49,075 bases of DNA, from positions 1 to 49,075 of the IMG/VR virus record IMGVR_UViG_3300031857_000313; one strand, 5' to 3'. The first letter of the stretch is position 1. Each line of letters starts with the position of its first letter. Below the pieces are notes generated by a model. The model did not search any database, was not told the origin of the DNA, and worked only from the letters and a program-made list of their open reading frames with translations. The DNA is from a virus. Both the position numbers and the translations under genes were made by a program. Below are positions 15,912 to 25,885 of the stretch, in pieces.

Positions 15912-18900
15912 ATGGCTATTGATTACTTTCAGCAACAATTCGGCAGAGATGAATTTGAGGATACAGCTCCAAGGGTAATGAGCGATGAAGAACTGTTTCA
16001 GCAAACTGGTAGTTGGGAAGCGGCGGCGGCATTGCGTGATGCGCAGAACAACGCCTTAAACCAATACAACTGGTCACAACCTGCAACAGGTGGGCTTAAT
16101 CTAGCAAACGATGCTGGCGCGGCTGTTACCGTCACCGCTCCTGCCAATACTGGCGCCTTATCTCAAGCCGTTACTGGGGCAACAACTGCTGACACTGCTA
16201 TAGATAACACGGCAGTAACTGGAGGTCTTCCCGCAACCAACAACACGGGCAATGTGCTGACTGGCAACATTTTGGCGGGTGCTAGTTGGAACAGCTTAAA
16301 CCCAACACTTAAATCAGACCTGACAGCTTTAACTGGACAACAAACATTTGATGCGTCTGTTGGTGGCGCAACAACTGGTGAGACGCTTAAACAGCTTAAT
16401 GATTTCACTGACGCAGGCGGATCGTTTGCGCCCGGTTCTACCGTGTTCTTGCAAACAGGTGGGCTTGATCTTGTTTATGGCGTAGACAAAAACACAATTC
16501 AAAACAACATTGATGAAATTGTTTCTAAATTAGAAACTAAAGGCGTTAATGTTGTGTTGACTGGCTCGCCATACGCCAAGTCATTTGATGATGTTGTTTC
16601 AAACAACTTCAATCCTGAATTGGATTCAATTTATACAAATATTGCTAGTAAGCACTCAAATGTTGCGCTTGTTGATACCATGGGACAAATTCTTCAAGAC
16701 AAGTCTTTGCTGTCAGACTTTATTCATCCTAACGAAGCTGGATGGAAGGTGTACAACAAGTCTGTCATGGAGGCGTACGAACGTCTCAACCCTAGCCAAA
16801 AAATTGAGGTTGCTAATAAAGTTTCGGCAACAGGTGGTGCGTCTGCACCAGAAGATCTTGCGCAAGCAATTGATCAGGTTGCTGGCACTAACGTGGCCGC
16901 TACAGCCGCCCAAGCCGCAACAACCGCAAATACCGTTGCTGTTCAACTTCAAGGCAAGACCTACGACGTAAGCACCGCAGATGTAAACAAAGTCAAAGAT
17001 CAGATCTTGGCTCAAGGCACTACATCTAGTTGGACTGGTCAAGGTTTTGGATCTGCTGAAGCTAATGCTGAAGCCATGGCGAAGAACTTGGTTGCGTCTG
17101 GCGTGACTGACATCAATCAGGTCGCATTGATTGACAAGAAGGTTGACGCTCAAGTTATCCCTGACGGTGAAGGCGGATTTGTTGATGCACAAGGCAACAA
17201 GGTTGACGCAAGCTTAGTCAAAGAGTACACGGACTATGGCGGTGAGAGTGGAAACATAACCACTACCTACACAGCCCCTATCGGCACTGAAAAAGTTATT
17301 GGAAACAAGCTTACTGGTCAACAGTTAATCAGTGACTATGATCGATCAACTGGTAGCGCTTGGTCTGGTACTTTTGCAGGCGAAGGAAACACAGCCTTTA
17401 GAACTAGTTTTGATGCCAGTGGAAAGCCTATTTTTTACACAACTGGCGCATCTTCCAATGATTTAGTCACCATGTTTGGCGACGACCCAATCCTTGGCAA
17501 AATAGCAACTATTGCCGCTGGTTACTTTGGAGGCCCAGCAGGTGTAGCCGCACTTCAAGCCGCTATGGGTAAGAGCGTAGAGGACATTGCTAAAGGCGCT
17601 TTGCTTGCCTACGTTGGCGGACAGGTTGCTGGGGGCATCTCTGGATCTACTGATCTTGTTAGCTCTATTGGTGCTGATGCTACAAACGTCCTTGCCAGAG
17701 GGGCTGGTCAATTTGTATCTAGCGGTGGAAAAGCTGACATTGTCCAATCATTGGTTGGTGGTGCAGTTGATACTGGTGTAAACCAAATTACCAGCCTTAT
17801 TCCAGATTTTGCAAATCTATCTCAGGGCGCACAAGACTTTACAAAGAATGTTGTTGCAACCACCATCAAAAATGGTGGAGATCTGTCAATGGGTGACTTG
17901 GTTGATGCCGCTTTCAAAGCTGGTACAGCCGCTACCAAAGCTTCTGCAACAGGAACTATTTCCACAGCAATCAAAGCTGATACGGCCATCAATAACGCTG
18001 TGAACGCTGAGATTGAAAGAGCTTTGACGTTTGATGCAACTGGCGCAACTGATGTCAACGCGGCCATGGAAGCGGCTGATGCGGCTGGCTATGGTAAGTT
18101 CACGTTTGGTGGAAAGACTTACACGATTGACACCAACAACGCTGGCAATGCTATAGCACAACTTGAAGCTGATGCGCTGGCAACAAACACCGCCGCCAAT
18201 CTTAAGGGTGGTGAGTTTGAAGGTGTAGACGCGGCAGTGGCGGCTAATGCAAAAGCCAACAACACAGTCATTGGTAACGCGGAAGCAGACAATCTTGAAG
18301 AAGCGGCTTATTTAGCTAAACAGAGAAACCCAACAGGTACAACCTTTACATTTGATGGCAAGACGTACACTTTGGGTGCGTCAAGCACGGCTGTAACTCA
18401 AGCGCTTAATGAGACCCAAAAAAATGCGGTCTTAGATGACATCAAAAACGCCAAGACATTCAACGAAGCGTTTGCTACGGCAAGAGCTGGCTTAGGCGCT
18501 GGGAAAACATTTACATGGCAAGGTAAAGAATACTCAACCGCTACAGCCGCTGAGCGTCCAGATCTTTCTGGCCCTACTATTGAGCAGTTGAACAGAGCCA
18601 ATCTGGCTACAGTTACAGATGCATCTAAGACTGTCGGCGCACAAAGTGATACCGCCGCAAGAGCTACTGCCGCAGATGAGCTTTTGAAACAACAAGCCAA
18701 CGCCACCAAAAAAATTGAGTCATCAGGATTTTTCTCTAGCATAGCCAACACTATTCAAAATCAAATGAAGTTGAGTAGTGAGGCGGCTAAGGATTATCTT
18801 AAGAATAACAAAGACAGCCCAATCACAAACAGCGTGAGCACGGCATACGAAGCCGCAGGCAACTTAGAAAAGAATGTTGCAGGCGGATTGGCTTTGTTGA

Positions 18901-21212
18901 CGAACAACAAACCCCTTGCAGACGCCCTTGTAAAGAGTGGCGATGACCTTACCAAGTTTGGTCAAAGCATCGGTAATGGTGTTGTGGATACCAAGAATTG
19001 GAACGACACCACATCTTTGATCCAAAACGCTAAGGGCTGGGAAAAGGTTGGCATCTTGGCTGGTCGCATCATGGACGGCACGAGCGGATTAGGTCGTCAG
19101 GTTGAGGTGGAGTTACGGCAAGAGTTGCCCGGCCTCTTTCTCGGGGGCGGAACCCTCAAGGGCATCTTGATTGCAACTGGAACCATGGACACCGCAGAGA
19201 CCGCTGGTAATGCCGCCTTGGATACCTACGATGAATCAATCAAAAAGGGCAAAACCCACGCCGACGCTTTAACAGATGCTAGAAAAGCAGGCGCCGCCGC
19301 TGGTATGGCAGAAGCGGCTGTTCAGTTAACGCTAGGAAAAGTTGCAGACGTTGTTGTCGGAAAAATTGGTAATGTAGGCGCCAAGGCTGGCACTAAGATT
19401 ATTGGCGAGGGCGTTGTTGAAGGCGGTCAAGAAGGTGGTTCTTCCCTTGCTGTTAACAAGATTTTGGGTCAAGAGGCAGATTTAAACAAAGCCTTGACAC
19501 AAACCATATTGGGCGGAGCTGTTGGTAAGGGCACTGCTGTTACAACCTCCCCAACAGATATAGCAACAACCCAAACGATCAACAATAACATCTCTACTGC
19601 CGTTGCTACTGGCGACAAAGCTGGCGTGAACACAGCGATCACAAACTCTGTTCAGACTTCTTTGTCTAGCGGATCAAGTGTTGAGTTGGCTGTTGGAACT
19701 TCTGTTAATTCAGCGATCACCAACGGAGCCGATGCTGGCACGTCCATCACAGCCGCTGTATCTTCTGCTTTTGAAAGTGGTGCTGACGTAAATCAAACGG
19801 TTACTACATCTATTGACTCTGCAATCACTGCTGGTGCAAATACAACTACGGCAATCAATTCAACTGTTACGTCTGCAATTACAAGTGGTGCGAATGTATC
19901 TCAAACGGTTACCAGCTCAATCACTGCCTCTACCAAGGCTGGCGTGGGCGCTGAAACAGCAATCAACAACACCGTTAGCAGTTCTATTGCCGCAAGCATA
20001 AGCAGTGGTGCTGATGCCTCTACGTCAATCAATTCAACTGTAACTTCAGCAATCACAACTGCTGTTAACAACAACGTCAATGCCAGCACCGCTATCACGA
20101 CCTCTGTTGATTCTGCTGTAACAACTGCGCTGAACAGTAACGTCAACGCCACCACAGCGATTGAAACATCGGTAACTGCGGCGATCAACGCCTCTGTTAA
20201 TGCAAACGTTAATGCGAATGTAAATGCAAATGTAAACGCCAACGTCAATGCCAATGTAAATGCAAACGTCAACGTAAACACGGCAGTCAATGCGGCTGTT
20301 GCCGCGGCTGTCAATGCTGGTGTGGACACCAATACTGCTGTAAATGCCGCGGTGAATGCCGCAATCAACGCTAACATCAACATCAACATTGATGAGATTA
20401 GAAACACAGCAAACGAAACCGCAACAACAACGCTTGAAAAGGCTGACCTAGTTAAGTCTGTCAATGACTTGATCTCTGGATCACTGACGGCTACTCCAAC
20501 AACAACGCCTAAAACGCCTACCAAAACAATCGCCAAAAAAGCGGCGGGTTTAACGTCAGGTTTGCTTGCTGGGGCCGCTATGGCTGGTGATTTGGATCGC
20601 CTTCCCCCTCAGATGCTCAAGGCGTACATGACTCAGGATAAGTTCGTGGATCCGCTTGCCAAACTACAGGCTTTGCAAGAAGGCATGAATACTGAGAAAA
20701 TGCCAGCATTACCTCAAGTTAATACACAGGAACCAGATATGCCAGATCAAGGCACATGGAAATACGGTACAGCCCCAGACGACCTAGACTCGTTGTTTGG
20801 CGAAAAAGCCGAAGAGGGAGAAGAAACCGCCTTTAAAGCTGGTGGCTTCGTTGCCCCCTTGCAGATGGCTTCTGGTGGAATGCCCCTACCCCTGCTGGTC
20901 AAGTCTGGTGGCGCTCTAGGAGCTCTACCCCGAGGTGACGGTCGTTTGGACTTTCGCCACGGCGCTCACGTAGCAGGCGAGGGTGACGGTCAGTCTGACG
21001 ACATCAAGGCCATGCTGGCTGACGGTGAGTTTGTGTTCCCTGCGGACGTAGTTTCTGCTCTGGGAAATGGCTCAACCAAGGCTGGTTCAGATAAACTATA
21101 CGAAATGATGCACTCAATACGCGAAAGAGCACGGTCTAAGAAGCCAAAAGACTTACCGCCACCCGCATTGAAATCACCACTTGACTACCTAAAGAAGGTA
21201 AGGAGCAAATAA
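15912..21212 (+). CDS. Giant internal virion protein with N-terminal SGNH hydrolase-like domain
   Basis: 1766 residues. Residues ~117-293 look like an SGNH/GDSL esterase: block I ILAGASWNSL (Ser125), Gly151/152, block III TGGLDLVYG (where GxND is usual), and block V SDFIHPNEAGW with Asp269 and His272. The block I Asp and the block III Asn are replaced, so activity may be reduced or altered. The middle has hydrophobic Gly/Ala stretches (IATIAAGYFGGPAGVAALQA near 530; LFLGGGTLKGILIATGTMD near 1072) that could insert in membranes, as expected for an ejection protein. Residues ~1215-1510 are 16-17-residue Ala/Thr/Ser repeats plus VNAN repeats. The C-terminus (~1679-1755) has AGEGDGQSDDIKAMLADGEF, a motif common at the ends of large phage internal proteins. 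Ala-rich and long, it probably forms part of the DNA-ejection apparatus. Confidence 0.75.
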   Translation: MAIDYFQQQFGRDEFEDTAPRVMSDEELFQQTGSWEAAAALRDAQNNALNQYNWSQPATGGLNLANDAGAAVTVTAPANTGALSQAVTGATTADTAIDNTAVTGGLPATNNTGNVLTGNILAGASWNSLNPTLKSDLTALTGQQTFDASVGGATTGETLKQLNDFTDAGGSFAPGSTVFLQTGGLDLVYGVDKNTIQNNIDEIVSKLETKGVNVVLTGSPYAKSFDDVVSNNFNPELDSIYTNIASKHSNVALVDTMGQILQDKSLLSDFIHPNEAGWKVYNKSVMEAYERLNPSQKIEVANKVSATGGASAPEDLAQAIDQVAGTNVAATAAQAATTANTVAVQLQGKTYDVSTADVNKVKDQILAQGTTSSWTGQGFGSAEANAEAMAKNLVASGVTDINQVALIDKKVDAQVIPDGEGGFVDAQGNKVDASLVKEYTDYGGESGNITTTYTAPIGTEKVIGNKLTGQQLISDYDRSTGSAWSGTFAGEGNTAFRTSFDASGKPIFYTTGASSNDLVTMFGDDPILGKIATIAAGYFGGPAGVAALQAAMGKSVEDIAKGALLAYVGGQVAGGISGSTDLVSSIGADATNVLARGAGQFVSSGGKADIVQSLVGGAVDTGVNQITSLIPDFANLSQGAQDFTKNVVATTIKNGGDLSMGDLVDAAFKAGTAATKASATGTISTAIKADTAINNAVNAEIERALTFDATGATDVNAAMEAADAAGYGKFTFGGKTYTIDTNNAGNAIAQLEADALATNTAANLKGGEFEGVDAAVAANAKANNTVIGNAEADNLEEAAYLAKQRNPTGTTFTFDGKTYTLGASSTAVTQALNETQKNAVLDDIKNAKTFNEAFATARAGLGAGKTFTWQGKEYSTATAAERPDLSGPTIEQLNRANLATVTDASKTVGAQSDTAARATAADELLKQQANATKKIESSGFFSSIANTIQNQMKLSSEAAKDYLKNNKDSPITNSVSTAYEAAGNLEKNVAGGLALLTNNKPLADALVKSGDDLTKFGQSIGNGVVDTKNWNDTTSLIQNAKGWEKVGILAGRIMDGTSGLGRQVEVELRQELPGLFLGGGTLKGILIATGTMDTAETAGNAALDTYDESIKKGKTHADALTDARKAGAAAGMAEAAVQLTLGKVADVVVGKIGNVGAKAGTKIIGEGVVEGGQEGGSSLAVNKILGQEADLNKALTQTILGGAVGKGTAVTTSPTDIATTQTINNNISTAVATGDKAGVNTAITNSVQTSLSSGSSVELAVGTSVNSAITNGADAGTSITAAVSSAFESGADVNQTVTTSIDSAITAGANTTTAINSTVTSAITSGANVSQTVTSSITASTKAGVGAETAINNTVSSSIAASISSGADASTSINSTVTSAITTAVNNNVNASTAITTSVDSAVTTALNSNVNATTAIETSVTAAINASVNANVNANVNANVNANVNANVNANVNVNTAVNAAVAAAVNAGVDTNTAVNAAVNAAINANININIDEIRNTANETATTTLEKADLVKSVNDLISGSLTATPTTTPKTPTKTIAKKAAGLTSGLLAGAAMAGDLDRLPPQMLKAYMTQDKFVDPLAKLQALQEGMNTEKMPALPQVNTQEPDMPDQGTWKYGTAPDDLDSLFGEKAEEGEETAFKAGGFVAPLQMASGGMPLPLLVKSGGALGALPRGDGRLDFRHGAHVAGEGDGQSDDIKAMLADGEFVFPADVVSALGNGSTKAGSDKLYEMMHSIRERARSKKPKDLPPPALKSPLDYLKKVRSK
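20196..20279 (+). repeat. 12-bp coding tandem repeat (VNAN, about 7 copies)
   Basis: Successive copies of GT(T/A/C)-AA(T/C)-GC(N)-AA(T/C) encode Val-Asn-Ala-Asn about seven times inside the giant internal protein. The third codon positions vary between copies while the protein repeat is conserved, so selection acts on the peptide. It follows a longer region (about 19,600-20,190) of degenerate 16-17-residue repeats containing 'SAIT-GA---T-IN'. Confidence 0.85.
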
Positions 21213-22229
21213 ATGGCAAGCTTAACCCAAGGCGTAGCGCCACCAAATGTAACAACAACCCGCGAAACGGCGGCTGTTGCTCCTCAATACCTGACTGACT
21301 ACCTGACGCAACTTGCTACGCAGGGTCAGCAGACTTTAGGTGTTAAAGATCCAGTCACTGGTGTATACACGCCACCCACTCAAGAACAGCTTAAAACGGC
21401 TGGTACGCCCTATGTGGCGCCTCTAAGCCAGCTACAAAAGGACGTAGCTACTTACGCGCCAGAAGCATTAAAACGTTATCAAACGCCAATGGACGAGGCT
21501 TTGGCCGCTGGCCAAGCTGGTGCAGGTATTGATCAGGCTGACATCTCCAAGTTCTACAACCCCTACGAAAACGCCGTTCTTGGCGACATGGCTAGTAGGA
21601 GTGCAACAAACGTCCAACGTAATCTTTTGCCCCAACTTAAAGCTGGATTTGTTGGCACTGGTGGCTTAGGTGGCCGCACCTATGCTAGCGCTTTGGGTCA
21701 AACTCTTGGGGACGTAAATACTTCTCTGTTTCAAGAGCAGAACAAAGCCAAAGCCGCTGGCTATCAGTCAGCTCTTGATGCCGCCTTGCGTGAGATGAGC
21801 GGTCAGACACAAGCTGGTCAAATGCTAGGTACTTTAGGTGCTCAGGAACAGCAAGCCGCAACGACTGGTCTAAAGACTGGTGCAGACATTGGCGCTATTG
21901 AGCAAGCTCAGAACCAAGCCATCATCAACGCACCAACAACAATGGCTGGTAACGTCGCTCAGATCCTACGTGGTTATACGTACCCAACCGTGACCACTGA
22001 GAAGACAGAAGGCCCCGCTTCGTCCTACGGCCCGTCTATCCTGTCTCAGATTGGTGGTTTAGGTTCATTGGTTGCGGCTGGAACAAACAAAGATCAAACT
22101 GGTATTTTGAACCAAGCGTTTAAATATATTGGTGGATTATTGCCTGATAGTTCATCTAGTTTTACGCCCGGATCTCAAAGCGTAGATGAAGCCAAGTACT
22201 CTGAAGATCTTGGCAACTTTCCCGGCTAA
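21213..22229 (+). CDS. Internal virion / DNA-transfer protein
   Basis: 338 residues, start directly abutting the previous stop with AAGGAG upstream at 21199-21204. It has ISKFYNPYENAVLGDMASRS, then RNLLPQLKAGFVGTGGLGGR and a long Ala/Gln-rich helical region. 'YNPYxxxVxxxxxxxxxRN...F.G.GGR' is a pattern common to internal (ejection) virion proteins of short-tailed phages. The C-terminus has a small hydrophobic stretch (SILSQIGGLGSLVAAG) and a Ser-rich tail. It belongs with the flanking internal proteins in a 16-25.6 kb ejection-protein block. Confidence 0.7.
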   Translation: MASLTQGVAPPNVTTTRETAAVAPQYLTDYLTQLATQGQQTLGVKDPVTGVYTPPTQEQLKTAGTPYVAPLSQLQKDVATYAPEALKRYQTPMDEALAAGQAGAGIDQADISKFYNPYENAVLGDMASRSATNVQRNLLPQLKAGFVGTGGLGGRTYASALGQTLGDVNTSLFQEQNKAKAAGYQSALDAALREMSGQTQAGQMLGTLGAQEQQAATTGLKTGADIGAIEQAQNQAIINAPTTMAGNVAQILRGYTYPTVTTEKTEGPASSYGPSILSQIGGLGSLVAAGTNKDQTGILNQAFKYIGGLLPDSSSSFTPGSQSVDEAKYSEDLGNFPG

Positions 22230-22237
22230 GGACTAAT

Positions 22238-23977
22238 ATGGCTACTAAACCACAAGACTTTACAAGTGCACTTGGCGGTGAAGCCATGCAAAAGTATTTG
22301 GACGCTCAAAGGCGAGCCAACGAAATTTTTGAAGAGCGTCAAAATCGTTTAATTGATCCAGTTTACCTTGCTATGGCTCAAGGTTTTTTGGCGCCCACAA
22401 AGACTGGATCTTTTGGTGAGTCGTTAGGTAACGTCGCCGCAACGGTAGGCCCTGCCCAAGCCGCTGAAGAAAAGCGCAACATGGACATGGCTAGGGTACG
22501 TTTGGAGATGGCTCAACAAGGTTTACAGACTGACATTCAGACGAAACAAGCTGAGATGAAGCAACGCCTTATCAATGAAGATCTAGGCGTAGATTCACCT
22601 TATGCAAAACCGCCTGTAACACCTCAAGTTGCCCCTCAGCCTGCCCCTCCTGCCGCACCTGCTGGCGCTTTGCCATCTGTTGGTCAACCGCCTGCTCAAG
22701 CACCTGTTCAAGCACCTGTTCAAACATCTACTCAAGCACCTTTGTCTATAGCACAGCCTGCGCCTCCTGTGCCCCAAGCTCCTCAGCAAGCGCCTATAAC
22801 TCAAGCACCACAGCAACCTGTTGGTACACAGTTGTTCCCTGCACAGCCAGAAGGCTTTACTGCGCAAGAAAAGTTAGATTACAAACGAGGTTTAGCCGCT
22901 GGCAAAGATCCTTATGAGATCCGCAAGGACATCATGGAAACTCGTCGCAAAAACATGGTAGTTAACCCAGCAGGCACGGTTGGAGTAAACGTAGCGACTG
23001 GTCAGAAGTTTGGTTTTGATCCAACACCGACAGACACTTACATTTACGGGTATGGAAATTATAAAATTCCTGCTACACACGCAACAATGCTTGGTGAAGC
23101 TCAACAAGACCCAGACAAATATGCCGCGTTGGCAAAAATGATTGTGTTTGGCCCACAAGCCAAGCCTGTTGCACCGTCTACACCCAACGCAACACCTACA
23201 GGAGCGGCGCCTGCTGGAGCTCCAGCGCAAAGACCAACCACAACGCAATCAGAAGCCGAGGGTGCGCAATCAAGGGCTGAAGCTACAAAGAGAGGTGAGG
23301 GTAGGGAAAGTCGAACAAACACAGCGCTTGATGCGGTCAAAGCCGCTGAGGATACCCGCATCATTGCTCAAAGCGCCAAGGACGTTATCAATCAGCCTAA
23401 TTCTGAGCTGTTCATGGGTATCTTTGAAAAGCCGAAGATCAAAACAGCCTTGGCAAAAATGGTGGAGGACACAGTGTTTGCACCTACCAACTTCCGCGAA
23501 GCTGTTACATCAATGAACATCGCCTTGAGCGTCCCACGTAATCCTGACGAGAGCACCAAGGACTACATGGCGCGTAAGCAAGACGTTATGGATCGCTACA
23601 TTGAAGCAACCACATTGATGGCTCAAGCCAAGTTCGCGGCGAGCTTGTTGTCTAAAGGTCAAGGCACGATCACTGACGGTGAGCGTAAGTTGTTTGCTGA
23701 CACGACAATCAACACAAAGATGTCTGTCAACAGCTTTAACAAGATCTCTGACATGTTGATCGAGCGTTCTAAGTTTGCTGAGGACTTAGGAAGCAAGCTT
23801 GCTCTAAACAGAATGCAGATTGATGACTTTAAGCAAACGCCTGAGTACAAGAAGATGGCGCGTGAGTATGAAGGTCGTCTAAGCTCAATTCTTCGTGGTG
23901 GCAGACCTGCGTCAAGCTCTGGTGGTAGACCAGACCTGAACGCGGCGCAAGCAAACATTGAGAGGCAGGTTCAATAA
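22238..23977 (+). CDS. Internal virion protein with Pro/Gln-rich linker
   Basis: 579 residues. The N-terminal helical domain (YLDAQRRANEIFEERQNR, then a Gln/Lys-rich helix to ~115) is followed by an 80-residue Pro/Ala/Gln-rich linker (~124-205, units such as APVQAPVQTSTQAP). A middle domain (EKLDYKRGLAAGKDPYEIRK) and a long helical C-terminal half (NIALSVPRNPDESTKDYMAR, then TLMAQAKFAASLL) follow. No enzymatic motif. It is co-encoded with the giant SGNH-like protein and the transglycosylase protein, so an ejection-apparatus role is likely. The stop overlaps the next start (TAATG). Confidence 0.65.
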   Translation: MATKPQDFTSALGGEAMQKYLDAQRRANEIFEERQNRLIDPVYLAMAQGFLAPTKTGSFGESLGNVAATVGPAQAAEEKRNMDMARVRLEMAQQGLQTDIQTKQAEMKQRLINEDLGVDSPYAKPPVTPQVAPQPAPPAAPAGALPSVGQPPAQAPVQAPVQTSTQAPLSIAQPAPPVPQAPQQAPITQAPQQPVGTQLFPAQPEGFTAQEKLDYKRGLAAGKDPYEIRKDIMETRRKNMVVNPAGTVGVNVATGQKFGFDPTPTDTYIYGYGNYKIPATHATMLGEAQQDPDKYAALAKMIVFGPQAKPVAPSTPNATPTGAAPAGAPAQRPTTTQSEAEGAQSRAEATKRGEGRESRTNTALDAVKAAEDTRIIAQSAKDVINQPNSELFMGIFEKPKIKTALAKMVEDTVFAPTNFREAVTSMNIALSVPRNPDESTKDYMARKQDVMDRYIEATTLMAQAKFAASLLSKGQGTITDGERKLFADTTINTKMSVNSFNKISDMLIERSKFAEDLGSKLALNRMQIDDFKQTPEYKKMAREYEGRLSSILRGGRPASSSGGRPDLNAAQANIERQVQ

Positions 23978-25581
23978 TGGCTGATCTCAAGCTTAATTTT
24001 TTAAATAACAAGCTATCTAAGGAACAGCTTGAAATGGCTCAGAAGGTGGCTAAAGCCGCCGCCGCCATGGGTATTGATCCTTCGTTCGCCGTTTCGATTG
24101 CTTTCAAGGAAGGTAGCCTCAACCCCGACACCATTGATCACCCCAAATCAGGCGCAATTGGGATGATGCAAATCCTGCCAGATACTGGTAAGGCTTATGG
24201 CTACTCTGAAGCAGATCTTCGCAAGCCTGAAATCAATCTTATTGCTGGACTCAAGAACCTCAAAGAGTCTTTGGCTTACGCAAACAACAAACCAATGTTA
24301 GCGGCTGTGTACTACCACAGCGGCCCTGACGCCATTAAAGATCAAGCCGCTGGCAAGGACTTAGGCCCTAATGCATTGGCGTATATTAAAAAACTCAAAG
24401 AGTACGGCACGTTTGACGCCTTCAACCCCGACTTTAAAGCTCCAACGGAATCTGAAGCCCCTAGCGCTCCTGCCGCACAGCCAGAGCCTTCTGCGCCACC
24501 CCCACCTTCTGGAATGGCTGGTGTGACCATGCCAACTACAGCTCAGGACTTCATTAGAGCTGACTCTGAGGCGGATCTAAAGCGCGATGAGTACGGTCTG
24601 TACGGTCTTGGCGCTGGAACTGCTGTTGCCCTTGCTCCCAAAGCCTCTCAAATTGCCGCTGGTACATTGGGTAGAACCATGCGCGCCTTTGATATGGCTA
24701 GAAATCCACAGAAAGCCCCTACAGGCGGTTTGCCGACGGGTGGAGCACCTACTCCCCCACCAGCTCCCCCAAGCGCTCCTACAGGCGGTTTGCCCAGCTT
24801 ACAAGGTCAACCAGTACCTTCTGTTGTTCGTCAGGCGCCTGCTACTGGCTATGGTACGTACAACTACGGCGTCTCCCAAGGCTTGACTGACATTGAGTCT
24901 GGTTTGGCAAAGGACATGACTAAGCAGGCTGGTGGTGTTCACGACCTGCTGACACAGCGTCGTGAAGCTTTGAACAGGCTTCAAGGCATGGGTGCTAACG
25001 ACTTTGTAGAGAACCCACGGTTTGGCGGGATCATGACGCAGGCGCCTAGCGTGGGCGGTGGCGTTAGGGTAGACCCAGCAACTGGTGTTCCCCAATCTTT
25101 TGCCATGCGAGTACCAGAAGCTGGTCAGCCTGCTCAACTTGCACCTATTCCTAAAGCACCAATCATCCCTACAGTTCCACCCCCACTCTCGGGCTTAGAT
25201 CAGGTGAAAAACATGTTTACTGGAATGATGAGACAGAGCATGAGGTACTTGCCAGTGGTTGGGCCCCCTTTGGCTGGCTTGAGTATCGGACGTGACTTGG
25301 CTGACATCGAGACTCAGTTTGATCGACCCCTCAAGGAGCGCGACTACACTGACATTGGTTTATCCACCGCTGGCATTTTGGCTACTGGTGCTTCACTGTA
25401 TCCGCCTACTTTCCCTGTGGCGGCTCCTTTGAGCATCGGCATACCTGCTTTCCGTGGCATTCGCAGGAACATCTTGGCTCAAGAGTCAGACCCTGCTGTT
25501 CAGGCATTTATTCAGTCAGAGCCAACCGCAAGAGAATTAGAAGAAGCAAGTCGCCCATCTTTCAGGTATGCTAGACCTTGA
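23977..25581 (+). CDS. Internal virion protein with lytic transglycosylase (SLT) domain
   Basis: 534 residues. Residues ~15-150 form an SLT domain: MGIDPSFAVSIAFKEGSLNP with catalytic Glu45, then GAIGMMQILPDTGKAYGY (the GxMQ motif) and AVYYHSGPDAI. It would cleave peptidoglycan during DNA entry, as in T7 gp16-like ejection proteins. Pro-rich linkers (~160-180 and ~250-290) separate it from a C-terminal half with a hydrophobic segment (STAGILATGASLYPPTFPVA). It is the last gene of the rightward structural block and is followed by a strong terminator. Confidence 0.85.
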   Translation: MADLKLNFLNNKLSKEQLEMAQKVAKAAAAMGIDPSFAVSIAFKEGSLNPDTIDHPKSGAIGMMQILPDTGKAYGYSEADLRKPEINLIAGLKNLKESLAYANNKPMLAAVYYHSGPDAIKDQAAGKDLGPNALAYIKKLKEYGTFDAFNPDFKAPTESEAPSAPAAQPEPSAPPPPSGMAGVTMPTTAQDFIRADSEADLKRDEYGLYGLGAGTAVALAPKASQIAAGTLGRTMRAFDMARNPQKAPTGGLPTGGAPTPPPAPPSAPTGGLPSLQGQPVPSVVRQAPATGYGTYNYGVSQGLTDIESGLAKDMTKQAGGVHDLLTQRREALNRLQGMGANDFVENPRFGGIMTQAPSVGGGVRVDPATGVPQSFAMRVPEAGQPAQLAPIPKAPIIPTVPPPLSGLDQVKNMFTGMMRQSMRYLPVVGPPLAGLSIGRDLADIETQFDRPLKERDYTDIGLSTAGILATGASLYPPTFPVAAPLSIGIPAFRGIRRNILAQESDPAVQAFIQSEPTARELEEASRPSFRYARP

Positions 25582-25627
25582 TAGAATTGCCATACAAGTG
25601 ACTTTTCGAGCAGTTGCCACTTGTTTT

Positions 25628-25656
25628 AGCCCCCCCGTATAAGGGGGCTTTTTTTT
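25628..25656 (+). terminator. Strong rho-independent terminator
   Basis: AGCCCCC at 25628-25634 pairs perfectly with GGGGGCT at 25643-25649 around an 8-nt loop and is followed by eight T. It ends the late structural transcript. The convergent minus-strand operon stops inside the T-run (TAA at 25655-25657). On the minus strand the hairpin is not followed by a U-tract, so termination of the opposite transcript here is less certain. Confidence 0.9.
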
Positions 25657-25885
25657 ACTCATCAAGTTCCTGCTCGAAGCGTTTAGCGTCCACTAAGTCG
25701 TCAAACTCGTGGCAGTCTTTGCGGTCTCTAGGGTTTTCGTTAAACTGTGTTTTAGCAAAGTCCCTAACAACGTAGTAGCGCTGAGCGTCTTCTGCCCACA
25801 CCTTGATCTGATCAAGAAAGACTGGAAGCTGTGAAGACTTCCAATCCTCGCCAAACAGCTCGTTGATGAACTGTTTAGGTGTCAT
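25655..25885 (-). CDS. Small unknown phage protein
   Basis: 76 residues, acidic. MTPKQFINELFGEDWKSSQL then IKVWAEDAQRYYVVRDFAKT; helical with many aromatics. No recognised motif. Last gene of the minus-strand operon; its start overlaps the upstream stop (ATGA). Confidence 0.65.
   Translation of the reverse strand: MTPKQFINELFGEDWKSSQLPVFLDQIKVWAEDAQRYYVVRDFAKTQFNENPRDRKDCHEFDDLVDAKRFEQELDE

Noticed and set aside
19901-20536. 211-codon open frame on the minus strand
   Set aside because: It is the antisense of the Ala/Thr/Asn repeat region, so the lack of stops follows from repeat codon composition. Its translation is low-complexity Val/Ala/Leu with no start context.
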